A stretch of 64,000 nt of DNA from Pseudomonadota bacterium (GTDB lineage Bacteria; Pseudomonadota; Gammaproteobacteria; Burkholderiales; Burkholderiaceae_C), in NCBI GenBank assembly GCA_020161145.1, contig JAIUPQ010000002.1:124001-188000 (forward strand), given 5' to 3'. The position numbers were made by a program, and so were the translations under genes. Of this stretch, positions 54,440-62,862 are shown in pieces; the stretch's first letter is position 1; every line of letters begins with the position of its first letter. The notes beneath the pieces were generated by a model. The model was not told the DNA's origin, did not search any database, and saw only the letters and a program-made list of their open reading frames with translations.

Positions 54440-55182
54440 ACCCGCCGCCCTCAGCTCTGTCCGTCTACCTGCACGACTTCTTCTTCACCGTCTACCCCTA
54501 CATCTGTCTGGTGGTGTTCTTCCTGGGCTCGTGGCTGCGGTTCGACCGCGACCAGTACACCTGGAAGAGCGATTCCTCGCAGTTGCTGCGCGCCGGCCTG
54601 CTGCGCTGGGGCAGCGTGCTGTTCCACGTCGGCATCCTGTTCCTGTTCTTCGGCCACCTGGTGGGCATGCTGACGCCGCACGCGGTCTACGGCGCCTTCA
54701 TGAGCGCGGCCAACAAGCAGATGCTGGCCATGGTGGCCGGCGGCATCGCCGGTGCCATCTGCTTCGTGGGCCTGTCCATGCTGTTGTGGCGGCGCACGTT
54801 CGACCCCCGCATCCGCCTGACCAGCCACAAGACCGACCTGGCCGTGCTGGTCATCCTGTGGGTGCAGCTCGCGCTGGGCCTGGCCACGCTGCCGCTGTCG
54901 TGGGAGCACGCCGACGGCTCGGTGATGATGATCCTGGCCGACTGGGCGCAGCGCATCGTCACCTTCCGCCCGCAGGCCGGCAACCTGATCGGCCTGGCCT
55001 GGACGTACAAGATCCACATGGTGCTGGGCATGACCATCTTCCTGCTGTTCCCGTTCAGCCGGCTGGTGCACATCTGGAGCGGCTTTGCCAGCATCACCTA
55101 CCTGCTGCGCCCCTACCAGTTGATGCGCGCCCGCCGGCTCAACCTGCCCGAAGGGCACAACACGCCGCGGCGGGTGCTCTGA
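54436..55182 (+). CDS. narI: Respiratory nitrate reductase gamma subunit NarI
   Basis: NarI is the membrane cytochrome b subunit that oxidises quinol and anchors NarGH. The 248-residue protein has five helices. Haem ligands are the histidines in VLFHVGILFLFFGH near 58-71 and KIHMVLGM / RLVHIWSG near 194-212. Its TGA shares one base with the ATG of the parvulin gene. Confidence 0.96.
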   Translation: MNPPPSALSVYLHDFFFTVYPYICLVVFFLGSWLRFDRDQYTWKSDSSQLLRAGLLRWGSVLFHVGILFLFFGHLVGMLTPHAVYGAFMSAANKQMLAMVAGGIAGAICFVGLSMLLWRRTFDPRIRLTSHKTDLAVLVILWVQLALGLATLPLSWEHADGSVMMILADWAQRIVTFRPQAGNLIGLAWTYKIHMVLGMTIFLLFPFSRLVHIWSGFASITYLLRPYQLMRARRLNLPEGHNTPRRVL

Positions 55183-55931
55183 TGAGGGCCGCCCACATCA
55201 ACGGCGTGGCACTGCACGGCGACGCCGAGGTGCTGGACGAGGCCGCGCTGCGCCAGCGCGCCTGCACCGAGCTGCTGCGCCAGCAGGCGCAGCGTGCCGG
55301 CCTGCTCGACAGCACCGACACCCCGCAGGACGGCATGCCCAGCGAGGCCGCCGTCGCGGCCATCGACCGCCTGCTGGAGGCCGCGCTGGCGCTGCCCGAG
55401 CCCGACGAGGCCGCCTGCCGCCGCCACCATGCGGCCCATGCCGCGCGCTACCGCCAGGGCGAGCGCGTGCAGGCCCGGCACATCTTGCTGGCCGTGACGC
55501 CCGGCACGCCGCTGGCGCCGCTGCGCCAGCGCGCCGAGGCCTTGCTGCTGGAGGTGCGTGCCGAGCCGGCCTTGTTTGCCGAGCGGGCTGCCGCCCTGTC
55601 CAACTGCCCCAGCGGCGAGGCCGGTGGCCAGTTGGGCTGGCTCACGGCGGCCGAGGTGGCGCCCGAGTTCGGCCGCGAGCTGTTTGGCCACCCCGAAGTG
55701 GGCGTGCTGCCGCGGCTGGTGCACAGCCGCTTTGGCCTGCATGTGGTGGAGGTCCTGGCCCGCGACGTGGGCGAGGACCAGCCCTTTGAGGCCGTGCAGG
55801 GCGCCGTGCGCCAGGCGCTGCAGCAGCAGGTGTTTGCCACCGCGCTGCGCCAGTACCTGCAGCAACTGGCCGGCCAGGCCCAGGTGGTGGGTGTGGCGCT
55901 GGAGGCCGCCGACACCCCGCTGGTGCAGTAG
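55182..55931 (+). CDS. Parvulin-type peptidyl-prolyl isomerase
   Basis: This 249-residue protein has a PpiC/parvulin domain at about residues 95-185: QARHILLAVTPGTPLAPLRQ, SNCPSGEAGGQLGWLTAAEV and HSRFGLHVVEVL. The N-terminal part is helical and resembles NifM-type isomerases. No signal peptide is seen, so it should act in the cytoplasm. Such a gene often follows narGHJI in Betaproteobacteria and may help NarGHI folding. It overlaps both neighbours by 1 nt. Confidence 0.9.
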   Translation: MRAAHINGVALHGDAEVLDEAALRQRACTELLRQQAQRAGLLDSTDTPQDGMPSEAAVAAIDRLLEAALALPEPDEAACRRHHAAHAARYRQGERVQARHILLAVTPGTPLAPLRQRAEALLLEVRAEPALFAERAAALSNCPSGEAGGQLGWLTAAEVAPEFGRELFGHPEVGVLPRLVHSRFGLHVVEVLARDVGEDQPFEAVQGAVRQALQQQVFATALRQYLQQLAGQAQVVGVALEAADTPLVQ

Positions 55932-56641
55932 TGGCGCCGGATACGGCGATCGGCGACGAGCTGCTGACCCGGCTGCGGCGCTTTCACGAGCACACCTTTC
56001 CGGGCATCGAGGCGCAGTACCGCGACCTGGTGGCCGACGGCCAGCACCCGCACACGCTGTTCATCGGCTGCTCCGATTCGCGCGTGGTGCCCTATCTGCT
56101 GACCGGCGCCAGCCCGGGCGAGCTGTTCATGGTGCGCAACGTGGGCGCCTTCGTGCCGCCGCACGACGGCTCGGCCGGCCTGCATGGCACCACCGCCGCC
56201 ATCGAATACGCGGTGCTGGCGCTGGGCGTCTCGCGCATCATCGTCTGCGGCCACAGCCATTGCGGCGCCATCCGCGCGCTGTACTTCGGCGGGCCGGCGG
56301 GGGCACTCAACCTCCAGGCCTGGCTGGAGCTGGGTCGTGAGGCCGTGTTGCCGGTGCAGCCCACGCCCGAGGCGCTGCGGCGCACCGAGCAGCGCGCCGT
56401 GGTGCTGCAACTTGAGCGCCTGATGAGCTTTCCCATGGTGCGCGCGGCCACCGAGGCCGGCACACTGACGCTGCACGGCTGGCACTTCGTGCTGGAGGCC
56501 GGCGAGGTGCATGTGTTCGACGTGGACACGGGCCGCTTCGTGCCCGCCTCACTGGCCACGCACAGCGGCAGCGGGCCTTACCAGCCGGCGCCGGTGGACG
56601 AGGCGCCGCCGCCCGCGTCGGCGGCTCAGCTGGGCGTGTAG
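55931..56641 (+). CDS. Beta-class carbonic anhydrase
   Basis: This 236-residue zinc enzyme interconverts CO2 and bicarbonate. Zinc ligands are C47 (IGCSDSRV, with D49 and R51), H108 and C111 (VCGHSHCGA). GTG starts in the TAGTG overlap with the parvulin stop, so it is translated in the nar operon. The C-terminal 40 residues are Pro/Ser-rich and disordered. Its 3' end overlaps the convergent scpA gene by 16 nt. A SulP transporter gene lies 1.1 kb away on the other strand. Confidence 0.93.
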   Translation: MAPDTAIGDELLTRLRRFHEHTFPGIEAQYRDLVADGQHPHTLFIGCSDSRVVPYLLTGASPGELFMVRNVGAFVPPHDGSAGLHGTTAAIEYAVLALGVSRIIVCGHSHCGAIRALYFGGPAGALNLQAWLELGREAVLPVQPTPEALRRTEQRAVVLQLERLMSFPMVRAATEAGTLTLHGWHFVLEAGEVHVFDVDTGRFVPASLATHSGSGPYQPAPVDEAPPPASAAQLGV

Positions 56642-57471
56642 GCCAGCCGCACGTAGAGCGGCGCAAAGGCCTCGGCCTGGGTGATTTCCAGCAGCCGCTC
56701 GCGCGCCAGCTCCAGCATGGCGATGAAGGTCACCACCACCACCGGCACGCCGCTGCCGGTGTCGAACATGTCGGCGAACTCCACATAGCGCTGGCCTTGC
56801 AGCCGGCGCAGCACCACGCTCATGTACTCGCGCACCGAGAGCTGCTCGCGGCTGATCTGGTGGTGTTGCGTGAGGCGGGCGCGCTTGAGGATGTCGGCCC
56901 AGGCCTCGTGCAGGTCGGCCGGGTGCACGTCGGGCCAGCGCGGCTGGTCGGACTCCTCCATGTGCACGCGGGCGCGCAGCACGTCGCGGCCCAGTTGTGG
57001 CAGGGCGTCGAGCCGGGCGGCGGCCAGCTTCATCTGCTCGTATTCAAGCAGGCGGCGCACCAGCTCGGCGCGCGGGTCTTGCGGCTCCTCGCCCTCGGGG
57101 GTGGGCTTGGGCGGCAGCAGCATGCGCGACTTGATCTCGATCAGCATGGCCGCCATCAGCAGGTAGTCGGCCGCCAGCTCCAGGTTGTGGGCGCGGATCT
57201 CGTCCACGTACTGCAGATACTGCCGCGTCACCTGGGCCATGGGGATGTCCAGGATGTTGAAGTTCTGCTTGCGGATCAGGTAGAGCAGCAGATCCAGCGG
57301 CCCCTGGAAGGCCTCCAGAAAGACCTCCAGCGCATCGGGCGGGATGTAGAGGTCTTGCGGCAGCGCAAACAGCGGCTCGCCGTACAGCCGGGCCACCGCC
57401 AGTGCATCCACCGGCGTATCGGGCGCGTCCACGGGGGCGGGCGGCAGCTCGGGCGCCGCGTGGGTGCTCAC
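56626..57471 (-). CDS. scpA: Segregation and condensation protein A
   Basis: ScpA is the kleisin of the SMC-ScpA-ScpB complex, bridging SMC heads in chromosome segregation. The 281-residue product has the family start FQGPLDLLLYLIRKQNFNIL near 55-74, AADYLLMAAMLIEIKSRMLL near 100-119 and a C-terminal winged helix. GTG start in the overlap with DUF3460. scpB is not in the window. The first 40 residues are Pro-rich. Confidence 0.93.
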   Translation of the reverse strand: MSTHAAPELPPAPVDAPDTPVDALAVARLYGEPLFALPQDLYIPPDALEVFLEAFQGPLDLLLYLIRKQNFNILDIPMAQVTRQYLQYVDEIRAHNLELAADYLLMAAMLIEIKSRMLLPPKPTPEGEEPQDPRAELVRRLLEYEQMKLAAARLDALPQLGRDVLRARVHMEESDQPRWPDVHPADLHEAWADILKRARLTQHHQISREQLSVREYMSVVLRRLQGQRYVEFADMFDTGSGVPVVVVTFIAMLELARERLLEITQAEAFAPLYVRLAYTPS

Positions 57472-57677
57472 TCGGCCTTGGGCGGGCTGAAGTAGACGTA
57501 AGCCTGCTGCGGCACGCGGGCGGCGCGGAATTCGCTGGCCAGCTCGCGGTTCTGCGGCCTATCCCACAGCAGGCCGCGCCCGGCGCGCTGCTCGGCCTCG
57601 AGCTGCGGGCGCTGGGCCTTGAGCTCGGCGATGAACTGGGTCACGTCGGATTGGTAGGGTTTCCAGAAGAGCGGCAT
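57468..57677 (-). CDS. DUF3460 small protein
   Basis: This 69-residue protein is of the DUF3460 family, typical of Burkholderiales, with the start MPLFWKPYQSDVTQFIAELK and the AQRPQLEAEQRAGRGLLWDR stretch. Function is unknown. It precedes scpA with a 4-nt overlap (TGAG/GTGA type), an order common in this group. It lies 35 nt downstream of the SulP gene on the same strand. Confidence 0.88.
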   Translation of the reverse strand: MPLFWKPYQSDVTQFIAELKAQRPQLEAEQRAGRGLLWDRPQNRELASEFRAARVPQQAYVYFSPPKAE

Positions 57678-57712
57678 GGTGGCAGCACAGGGCAGTGGGG
57701 CAAACGGGCATT

Positions 57713-59422
57713 TTATTCGGCGGCCCAGGCGGCCTCCACCTGCGCCACGATGTGGGCCGCACCCACCTGCGCCGTCACGCCGGCCCGCGTCAGCAGCGAG
57801 GCCGGCTGGGCGTTGGGCCGCGCCAGCCACAGCGTGATGCCGCGCCGCGCCAGGCTCTGGTGCAACTGCGTCAGCGCGTCGGCACCGGATGTGTCCAGCG
57901 ACACCAGCCGGTGCAAATCCAGCACCAGGTGGCGGGTGCCCGGCGCCAGTTGGGCCGGCAGCGCATCCACCGGGCCGATGGCGCCAAAAAACAGCGAGCC
58001 ATACAGCTCCATGACCTGCCAGCCGGCGGGCGGCGGCGGCTCGGGCGCCAGCGGCGTGACGGCGAACTGGGTGGCCATGCGGTAGATGAAAAAGCCGCAG
58101 GCCAGCAGCAGCCCCACTTCCACGGCCACCGTCAGGTCGAACACCACGGTGAGCACGAAGGTGCCCACCAGCACCACGCGGTAGGGCAGGCGGTAGTGGC
58201 CCAGGTGGGCAAACGCCCGCCACTCGCCCATGTTCCAGGCCACGAACAGCAAGATGCCGGCCAGCGCGGCCAGCGGCACCTGCTGCGCCAGCGGCGCGGC
58301 CACCAGCATGCAGGCCAGCAGCACGGCCGCGTGCGTGATGCCGGCCACCGGGGTGCGCCCGCCCGCGCGCACGTTGGTGACGGTGCGGGCGATGGTGCCG
58401 GTGGCCGGCATGCCGCCAAACAGGGGCGTGACGAAGTTGGCCACGCCTTGCGCCATCAGCTCCTGGTCGGGGTCGTGGCGGGGCAGCTCGGGCGTGAGGT
58501 TGTCGGCCACGCGGGCGCACAGCAGCGATTCGATGGCGCCCAGCAGCGCCAGCGTCACGGTGGGAATCAGCAGCAGTTTGGCGCTGGCCCAGCTCAGCTC
58601 GGGCAGGGCCAGCGGCGGCAGGCCTTGGGGAATCTCGCCAAAGCGGCTGCCGATGGTGGCCACCGGCAGCGCCAGCAGCCACACGGCGACGCTGGCGCCC
58701 ACCAGTGCCACGGCGGTGCCGGGCAGCCGCGAGACCTGTGTGAGCAGCCGCTGGCCCCAGCCCGGCCCGGTCCAGGCGCCATAGCTCTTGGGCCAGATCA
58801 CCACCACGGCCAGACAGGTCAGGCCGATGGCCAGGGCCCAGAGGTTGACGTCTTGCCGGTGCAGCCACAGCGCACCGATCTGGGCGAAGAAGTCGGCCGG
58901 CATCTTGGCGATGTGCAGGCCCAGCAAATCCTTGAGCTGCGACAGGCCGATGAGCACGGCAATGCCGTTGGTAAAGCCGATGACGATGGCCACCGGGATG
59001 TAGCGCACCAGCCGGCCCAGCTTGAACAGCCCCATCAGGAACAGCAGCACGCCAGCCAGCATGGTGGCGATCAGCAGGTTGGCCAGGCCGAAGCGCTCGA
59101 TGATGCCGTAGACGATGACGATGTATGCCCCGGCAGGCCCGCCGATCTGCACGTTGGAGCCACCCAGCGCGGCAATCAGGAAACCGGCCACGATGGCCGT
59201 GATCAGCCCGGCCTGCGGCGGCAGCCCCGAGGCGATGGCAAACGCCATGGCCAGCGGCAGCGCCACGATGCCCACGGTGAGACCGGCGGCCAGGTCGTGC
59301 CCCAATTGCGCGCGGCCGTAGCCAGGCAGGGTGTCCAGCAGGCGCGGGTGGAACGGATGCAGCGGCACGCCCCGCGCCCGCGCCCAGGCGGCCAGTTGCT
59401 GCAGGGGATTGACCACCGCCAC
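57713..59422 (-). CDS. SulP-family anion transporter
   Basis: This 569-residue membrane protein has about 10-14 helices and a C-terminal STAS domain (LYGSLFFGAIGPVDALPAQL, then HLVLDLHRLVSLDTSG, about 455-560). The SulP signature LTVGIVALPLAMAFAIASG is near 48-66. Substrate may be sulfate or bicarbonate; with a carbonic anhydrase gene nearby, bicarbonate is conceivable, but they are not in one operon. GTG start, 6 nt after the metG stop. Confidence 0.9.
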   Translation of the reverse strand: MAVVNPLQQLAAWARARGVPLHPFHPRLLDTLPGYGRAQLGHDLAAGLTVGIVALPLAMAFAIASGLPPQAGLITAIVAGFLIAALGGSNVQIGGPAGAYIVIVYGIIERFGLANLLIATMLAGVLLFLMGLFKLGRLVRYIPVAIVIGFTNGIAVLIGLSQLKDLLGLHIAKMPADFFAQIGALWLHRQDVNLWALAIGLTCLAVVVIWPKSYGAWTGPGWGQRLLTQVSRLPGTAVALVGASVAVWLLALPVATIGSRFGEIPQGLPPLALPELSWASAKLLLIPTVTLALLGAIESLLCARVADNLTPELPRHDPDQELMAQGVANFVTPLFGGMPATGTIARTVTNVRAGGRTPVAGITHAAVLLACMLVAAPLAQQVPLAALAGILLFVAWNMGEWRAFAHLGHYRLPYRVVLVGTFVLTVVFDLTVAVEVGLLLACGFFIYRMATQFAVTPLAPEPPPPAGWQVMELYGSLFFGAIGPVDALPAQLAPGTRHLVLDLHRLVSLDTSGADALTQLHQSLARRGITLWLARPNAQPASLLTRAGVTAQVGAAHIVAQVEAAWAAE

Positions 59423-59428
59423 CGGTGT

Positions 59429-61480
59429 TCAGCGCACGCGCATGCCCGGCTGGGCACCGGGCCAGGGCTCGAGCACGAAGACGCCGGGCGTGGCCTGCTC
59501 GTCGGCATGGCTGGCGGCCAGCACCATGCCTTCGCTGACGCCGAACTTCATCTTGCGCGGGGCCAGGTTGGCCACTGCCACGGTGAGCTTGCCCACCAGT
59601 TGCTCGGGCGTGTAGTGGGCGGCAATGCCGCTGAACACCTGGCGGGTGCGGCCCTCGCCCACGTCCAGCAGCAGGCGCAGCAGCTTGGTCGAGCCCTCGA
59701 CGCGCTCGGCCGCCTCGATGCGGGCGATGCGCAGATCGACCTGGGCAAAGTCGTCGATGGTGATGACCTCGGCCACGGCCTCGCCGCCTGGCAGCGCCGG
59801 GGCGGGCGTGGCCTCGGGCGGCGGCGCCAGCAACTCGTCCAGCAGCTTGGCATCCACCCGCTGCATCAGGTGGCCGTAGGGGGCGATGGTGTGAGCACCC
59901 AGCGGGGTGTCGGCATCGGCAAAGGCCAGTGGCGGCACCTGCAAAAAGGCCTCCACCTGCGCGGCCAGCGCGGGCAGCACGGGCTTGAGGTAGATGGTCA
60001 GCACGCGGAAGGCCTCGATGCAGGTGCTGCAGGCGGCATGCAAGGCCGCGTCGGCGCCCGCCTGCTTGGCCAGCTCCCAGGGCTTGTGGGCGTCCACGTA
60101 GCCGTTGACCCCGTCGGCCAGCGCCATGATGTCGCGCAGCGCGCGGCCGTATTCGCGTGCCTCGTAGAGCTGCTCGATTTGCGGGCGGGCCGCACGCAGC
60201 TGGGCCAGCACGGCGGCCCCCTCGGCATCCAGCGTGGCGGCCAGCTGGCCCCCAAAGCGCTTGGTGATGAAGCCGGCGGCGCGGCTGGCGATGTTGATGT
60301 ACTTGCCCACCAGGTCGCTGTTGACGCGGGCGACGAAGTCCTCGGGGTTGATGTCGAGGTCTTCGACGCGGCTATTGAGCTTGGCCGCCAGGTAGTAGCG
60401 CAGCCACTCGGGGTTGAGGCCCAGCTCCAGGTAGCGCAGCGGCGAGATGCCGGTGCCCCGGCTCTTGCTCATCTTGGCGCCGCCCACGGTGACGAAGCCG
60501 TGCACGAACACGTGGTCGGGCGCCTTGCGGCCCGAGAAGTGCAGCATGGCGGGCCAGAACAGCGTGTGGAAGTAGGTGATGTCTTTGCCGATGAAGTGCA
60601 CCTGCCGCACATCGGGGTTGGCAAAGAAGGCTTCCAGCGTCTGCCCCTGCCGGGCCAGCCAGGCCTGCAGCGACGCCAGGTAGCCCACCGGGGCGTCCAG
60701 CCAGACGTAGAAGTACTTGCCCGGCGCGTCGGGGATCTCGATGCCGAAGTAGGGCGCGTCGCGGCTGATGTCCCAGTCGGCCAGGCCGGCGCTGCCATCC
60801 TCGCGCGGCGCGAACCACTCGCTGATCTTGTTGAGCACCTCGGGCTGCAGGCGGCCTGCAGCGCCCGTCCAGTCGCGCAGATAGCTCAGGCAGCGGGGGT
60901 CGGAGAGCTTGAAGAAATGGTGCTCCGACGCGCGCAGCACCGGGGTGGCGCCCGAGAGGGTGGAGTAGGGTTTCTTCAGGTCGGTGGGCGCGTAGACGGC
61001 GCCGCAGACCTCGCAGGCGTCGCCGTACTGGTCGGCCGCGCCGCAGCGCGGGCATTCGCCCTTGATGAAGCGGTCGGGCAGAAACATGCCTTTGTCGGGG
61101 TCATAGAACTGCTCGATGGTGCGGGTGGCGATCAGGCCGGCCGCCTTGAGGTCGAGGTAGATCTGCTGCGCCAGCGCGTGGTTCTCGGGCGCGTCGGTGG
61201 AGTGCCAATGGTCGAAGCCGATGTGAAAGCCATCGAGGTAGCGCGCGCGTCCGGCCGCCACCTCGGCGACGAACTGCTGCGGCGTCTTGCCGGCTTTTTC
61301 GGCGGCGATCATGATGGGTGCGCCATGGGCGTCGTCGGCGCAGACGAAGTGCACCGTGGCGCCTCGCATGCGCTGCGCCCGCACCCAGATGTCGGCCTGG
61401 ATGTACTCCATCATGTGGCCAATGTGGAACGGCGCGTTGGCGTAGGGCAGGGCGGTGGTGACGAAGTACGTGGGCTGCAT
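59429..61480 (-). CDS. metG: Methionyl-tRNA synthetase
   Basis: MetG charges tRNA-Met. The 683-residue enzyme has the class I signature variant ([20 protein letters not shown]), the zinc knuckle cysteines ([18 protein letters not shown] near 143-160), [12 protein letters not shown] near 339-350 and a C-terminal tRNA-binding OB-fold (about 580-683). The ATG has no strong ribosome binding site; TACAAT lies a few bases upstream of it. It leads an operon with the SulP transporter. Confidence 0.97.
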   Translation of the reverse strand: MQPTYFVTTALPYANAPFHIGHMMEYIQADIWVRAQRMRGATVHFVCADDAHGAPIMIAAEKAGKTPQQFVAEVAAGRARYLDGFHIGFDHWHSTDAPENHALAQQIYLDLKAAGLIATRTIEQFYDPDKGMFLPDRFIKGECPRCGAADQYGDACEVCGAVYAPTDLKKPYSTLSGATPVLRASEHHFFKLSDPRCLSYLRDWTGAAGRLQPEVLNKISEWFAPREDGSAGLADWDISRDAPYFGIEIPDAPGKYFYVWLDAPVGYLASLQAWLARQGQTLEAFFANPDVRQVHFIGKDITYFHTLFWPAMLHFSGRKAPDHVFVHGFVTVGGAKMSKSRGTGISPLRYLELGLNPEWLRYYLAAKLNSRVEDLDINPEDFVARVNSDLVGKYINIASRAAGFITKRFGGQLAATLDAEGAAVLAQLRAARPQIEQLYEAREYGRALRDIMALADGVNGYVDAHKPWELAKQAGADAALHAACSTCIEAFRVLTIYLKPVLPALAAQVEAFLQVPPLAFADADTPLGAHTIAPYGHLMQRVDAKLLDELLAPPPEATPAPALPGGEAVAEVITIDDFAQVDLRIARIEAAERVEGSTKLLRLLLDVGEGRTRQVFSGIAAHYTPEQLVGKLTVAVANLAPRKMKFGVSEGMVLAASHADEQATPGVFVLEPWPGAQPGMRVR

Positions 61481-61515
61481 GGCGGAATTGTAGGGAGTGG
61501 CAACTGGCGGCTGTT

Positions 61516-61544
61516 TGTCACGTTTTTTGTCACATCACCGTCAC
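61516..61544. promoter_or_regulatory. Three GTCAC repeats spaced by about one helix turn
   Basis: TGTCAC at 61516-61521, TGTCAC at 61528-61533 and CGTCAC at 61539-61544 are direct repeats with 12- and 11-nt spacing. This is the spacing used by OmpR/PhoB-type response regulators, and a regulator of that type is encoded 650 nt to the right. The site sits between metG and the PepSY gene. A binding role is inferred. Confidence 0.35.
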
Positions 61545-61690
61545 GCACAGCACCCACAATGCGTAGCACTGCGACTGCAAACAACCGACCACACCACTGG
61601 GTGGTTGCCGGAACCCGTCACCGGTGTCTCAGAACTTCCCCGCCATGCGTCAAGCCGGTGGGGGCACAAGGGCTCTTCGGAGCCCTTTTT
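61545..61690 (+). ncRNA. Candidate small RNA ending in a UUCG terminator
   Basis: A terminator at the right end points along the plus strand, yet no plus-strand gene lies between it and the divergent metG start. So it may end a small RNA of about 100-150 nt. Internal stems are possible around ACCAC-accact-GGGTGGT-like complementary runs (61591-61604). No promoter was found that I trust. Confidence 0.25.
61668..61690 (+). terminator. Rho-independent terminator with UUCG loop
   Basis: AAGGGCTC-TTCG-GAGCCCTT followed by more T residues forms an 8-bp stem, a UUCG tetraloop and a T-tract: the clearest intrinsic terminator in the window. It is 117 nt before the PepSY ATG. Confidence 0.8.
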
Positions 61691-61806
61691 GCTTTTGCAC
61701 CGCCACGCTCGCACGGCCGCTAATGGTGTGCTAAGTGTGTGGGCTCACCATGCGAACCATCGACGGCAATCACGCCGCGATGATCTCTACGCAAAGGAGT
61801 TTGCAC

Positions 61807-62160
61807 ATGAACCGCAACACCGCCCTGGCCGCTCTTGTTGTCGCCGCCGGCGTTGCCACCGCAGGTGGCCTGGCCTATGCCCAACCCCACCCCGCATCTG
61901 GCGCGGTGGCCAACGCGGCTGTGGCCGAGCCGGCCAAAGCCAGGTTGACGCTGGAGCAGGCCATCGCCGTGGCCCAGCAGCAGCACGCAGGCAGCCGGGC
62001 AACCAAGGCCGAACTGGAACGCAAGCGAGGCTCGACCTACTACGAGGTCGAGGTGAGGACGGCGGACAACCAGGTGTTCGATGTCAAGATCGACGCCATC
62101 GAGGGCAAGGTGCTGTCCAGCAAGCTGGATCGACACGATCACGACGACGACGATTGCTAG
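61807..62160 (+). CDS. PepSY-domain exported protein
   Basis: This 117-residue protein has a signal peptide (ALAALVVAAGVATAGGLAYA) and one PepSY domain: RLTLEQAIAVAQQQHAGSRA near 42-61, then KRGSTYYEVEVRTADNQVFD and VKIDAIEGKVLSS. The end is rich in His and Asp (DRHDHDDDDC), which may bind metal. AAGGAG lies 9 nt before the ATG. It is followed by a two-component pair, a frequent layout in which the PepSY protein is a target or accessory of the system. Confidence 0.88.
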   Translation: MNRNTALAALVVAAGVATAGGLAYAQPHPASGAVANAAVAEPAKARLTLEQAIAVAQQQHAGSRATKAELERKRGSTYYEVEVRTADNQVFDVKIDAIEGKVLSSKLDRHDHDDDDC

Positions 62161-62196
62161 TGACCGCAGGCCTGCCCCGCCTTCAGGAACCCAGAG

Positions 62197-62862
62197 ATGC
62201 GCGTGTTGCTGGTCGAAGACGACCCCATGATTGGCAGTGCGGTGCAGGCCGCGCTGAAGGATGAGTCCTATGCCGCCGACTGGGTCCGCAGCGGCCCGTC
62301 GGCCTTGACGGCTCTGGCCGCGCAGCGCTACGACGTGATGCTGCTGGACCTGGGCCTGCCGGGGCAGGATGGGCAGGAGGTGCTGCATGCGGTGCGTGCC
62401 AAAGACCAGGCCATGCCGGTGCTCATCATCACGGCCCGCGACGGCCTGCAAGACCGCCTCAAAGGCCTGGATGGCGGCGCAGACGACTATGTGCTCAAGC
62501 CCTTCGAGATGGCCGAGTTGCTGGCCCGGATGCGCGCCGTGCTGCGGCGCAAGGGCGGCACGGCGGCCCCGGTGCTCACCAGCGCGCAGCTGTCGCTGGA
62601 CCCGGCCACCCACGAGGCCACGGCCACGGGGCAGGCCACGGTGGCGTTGTCCAACCGCGAGTTCGCGCTGCTGCAGGCGCTGATGATGCGACCGGGCGCG
62701 ATCTTGTCGCGCGCCGATCTGGAGGACCGCGTGTATGGCTGGGGCGAGGAGGTGGAGAGCAACGCCATCGAGTTCCTGATCCATGCCTTGCGCAAGAAAC
62801 TCGGCAGCCAGGCCATCAAGAACGTGCGAGGTGCAGGGTGGATGGTTTCAAGGAGCGTCTGA
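62197..62862 (+). CDS. OmpR-family response regulator
   Basis: This 221-residue regulator has an acidic EDD near residues 7-9, phospho-acceptor in VMLLDLGLPGQDG, lysine in YVLKPFEMAEL, and a winged-helix DNA-binding domain (LSNREFALLQALMMRPGAIL, then NAIEFLIHALRKKLG). The kinase that follows overlaps its stop by 25 nt. Binding to the GTCAC repeats upstream is possible. Confidence 0.92.
   Translation: MRVLLVEDDPMIGSAVQAALKDESYAADWVRSGPSALTALAAQRYDVMLLDLGLPGQDGQEVLHAVRAKDQAMPVLIITARDGLQDRLKGLDGGADDYVLKPFEMAELLARMRAVLRRKGGTAAPVLTSAQLSLDPATHEATATGQATVALSNREFALLQALMMRPGAILSRADLEDRVYGWGEEVESNAIEFLIHALRKKLGSQAIKNVRGAGWMVSRSV

Noticed and set aside
57695..61723. A 1342-codon open frame on the plus strand opposite SulP and metG
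   Set aside because: It is antisense to two clear genes; its composition (Gln, His, Gly, Arg) is typical of the shadow frame in high-GC coding DNA, and no domain is seen.
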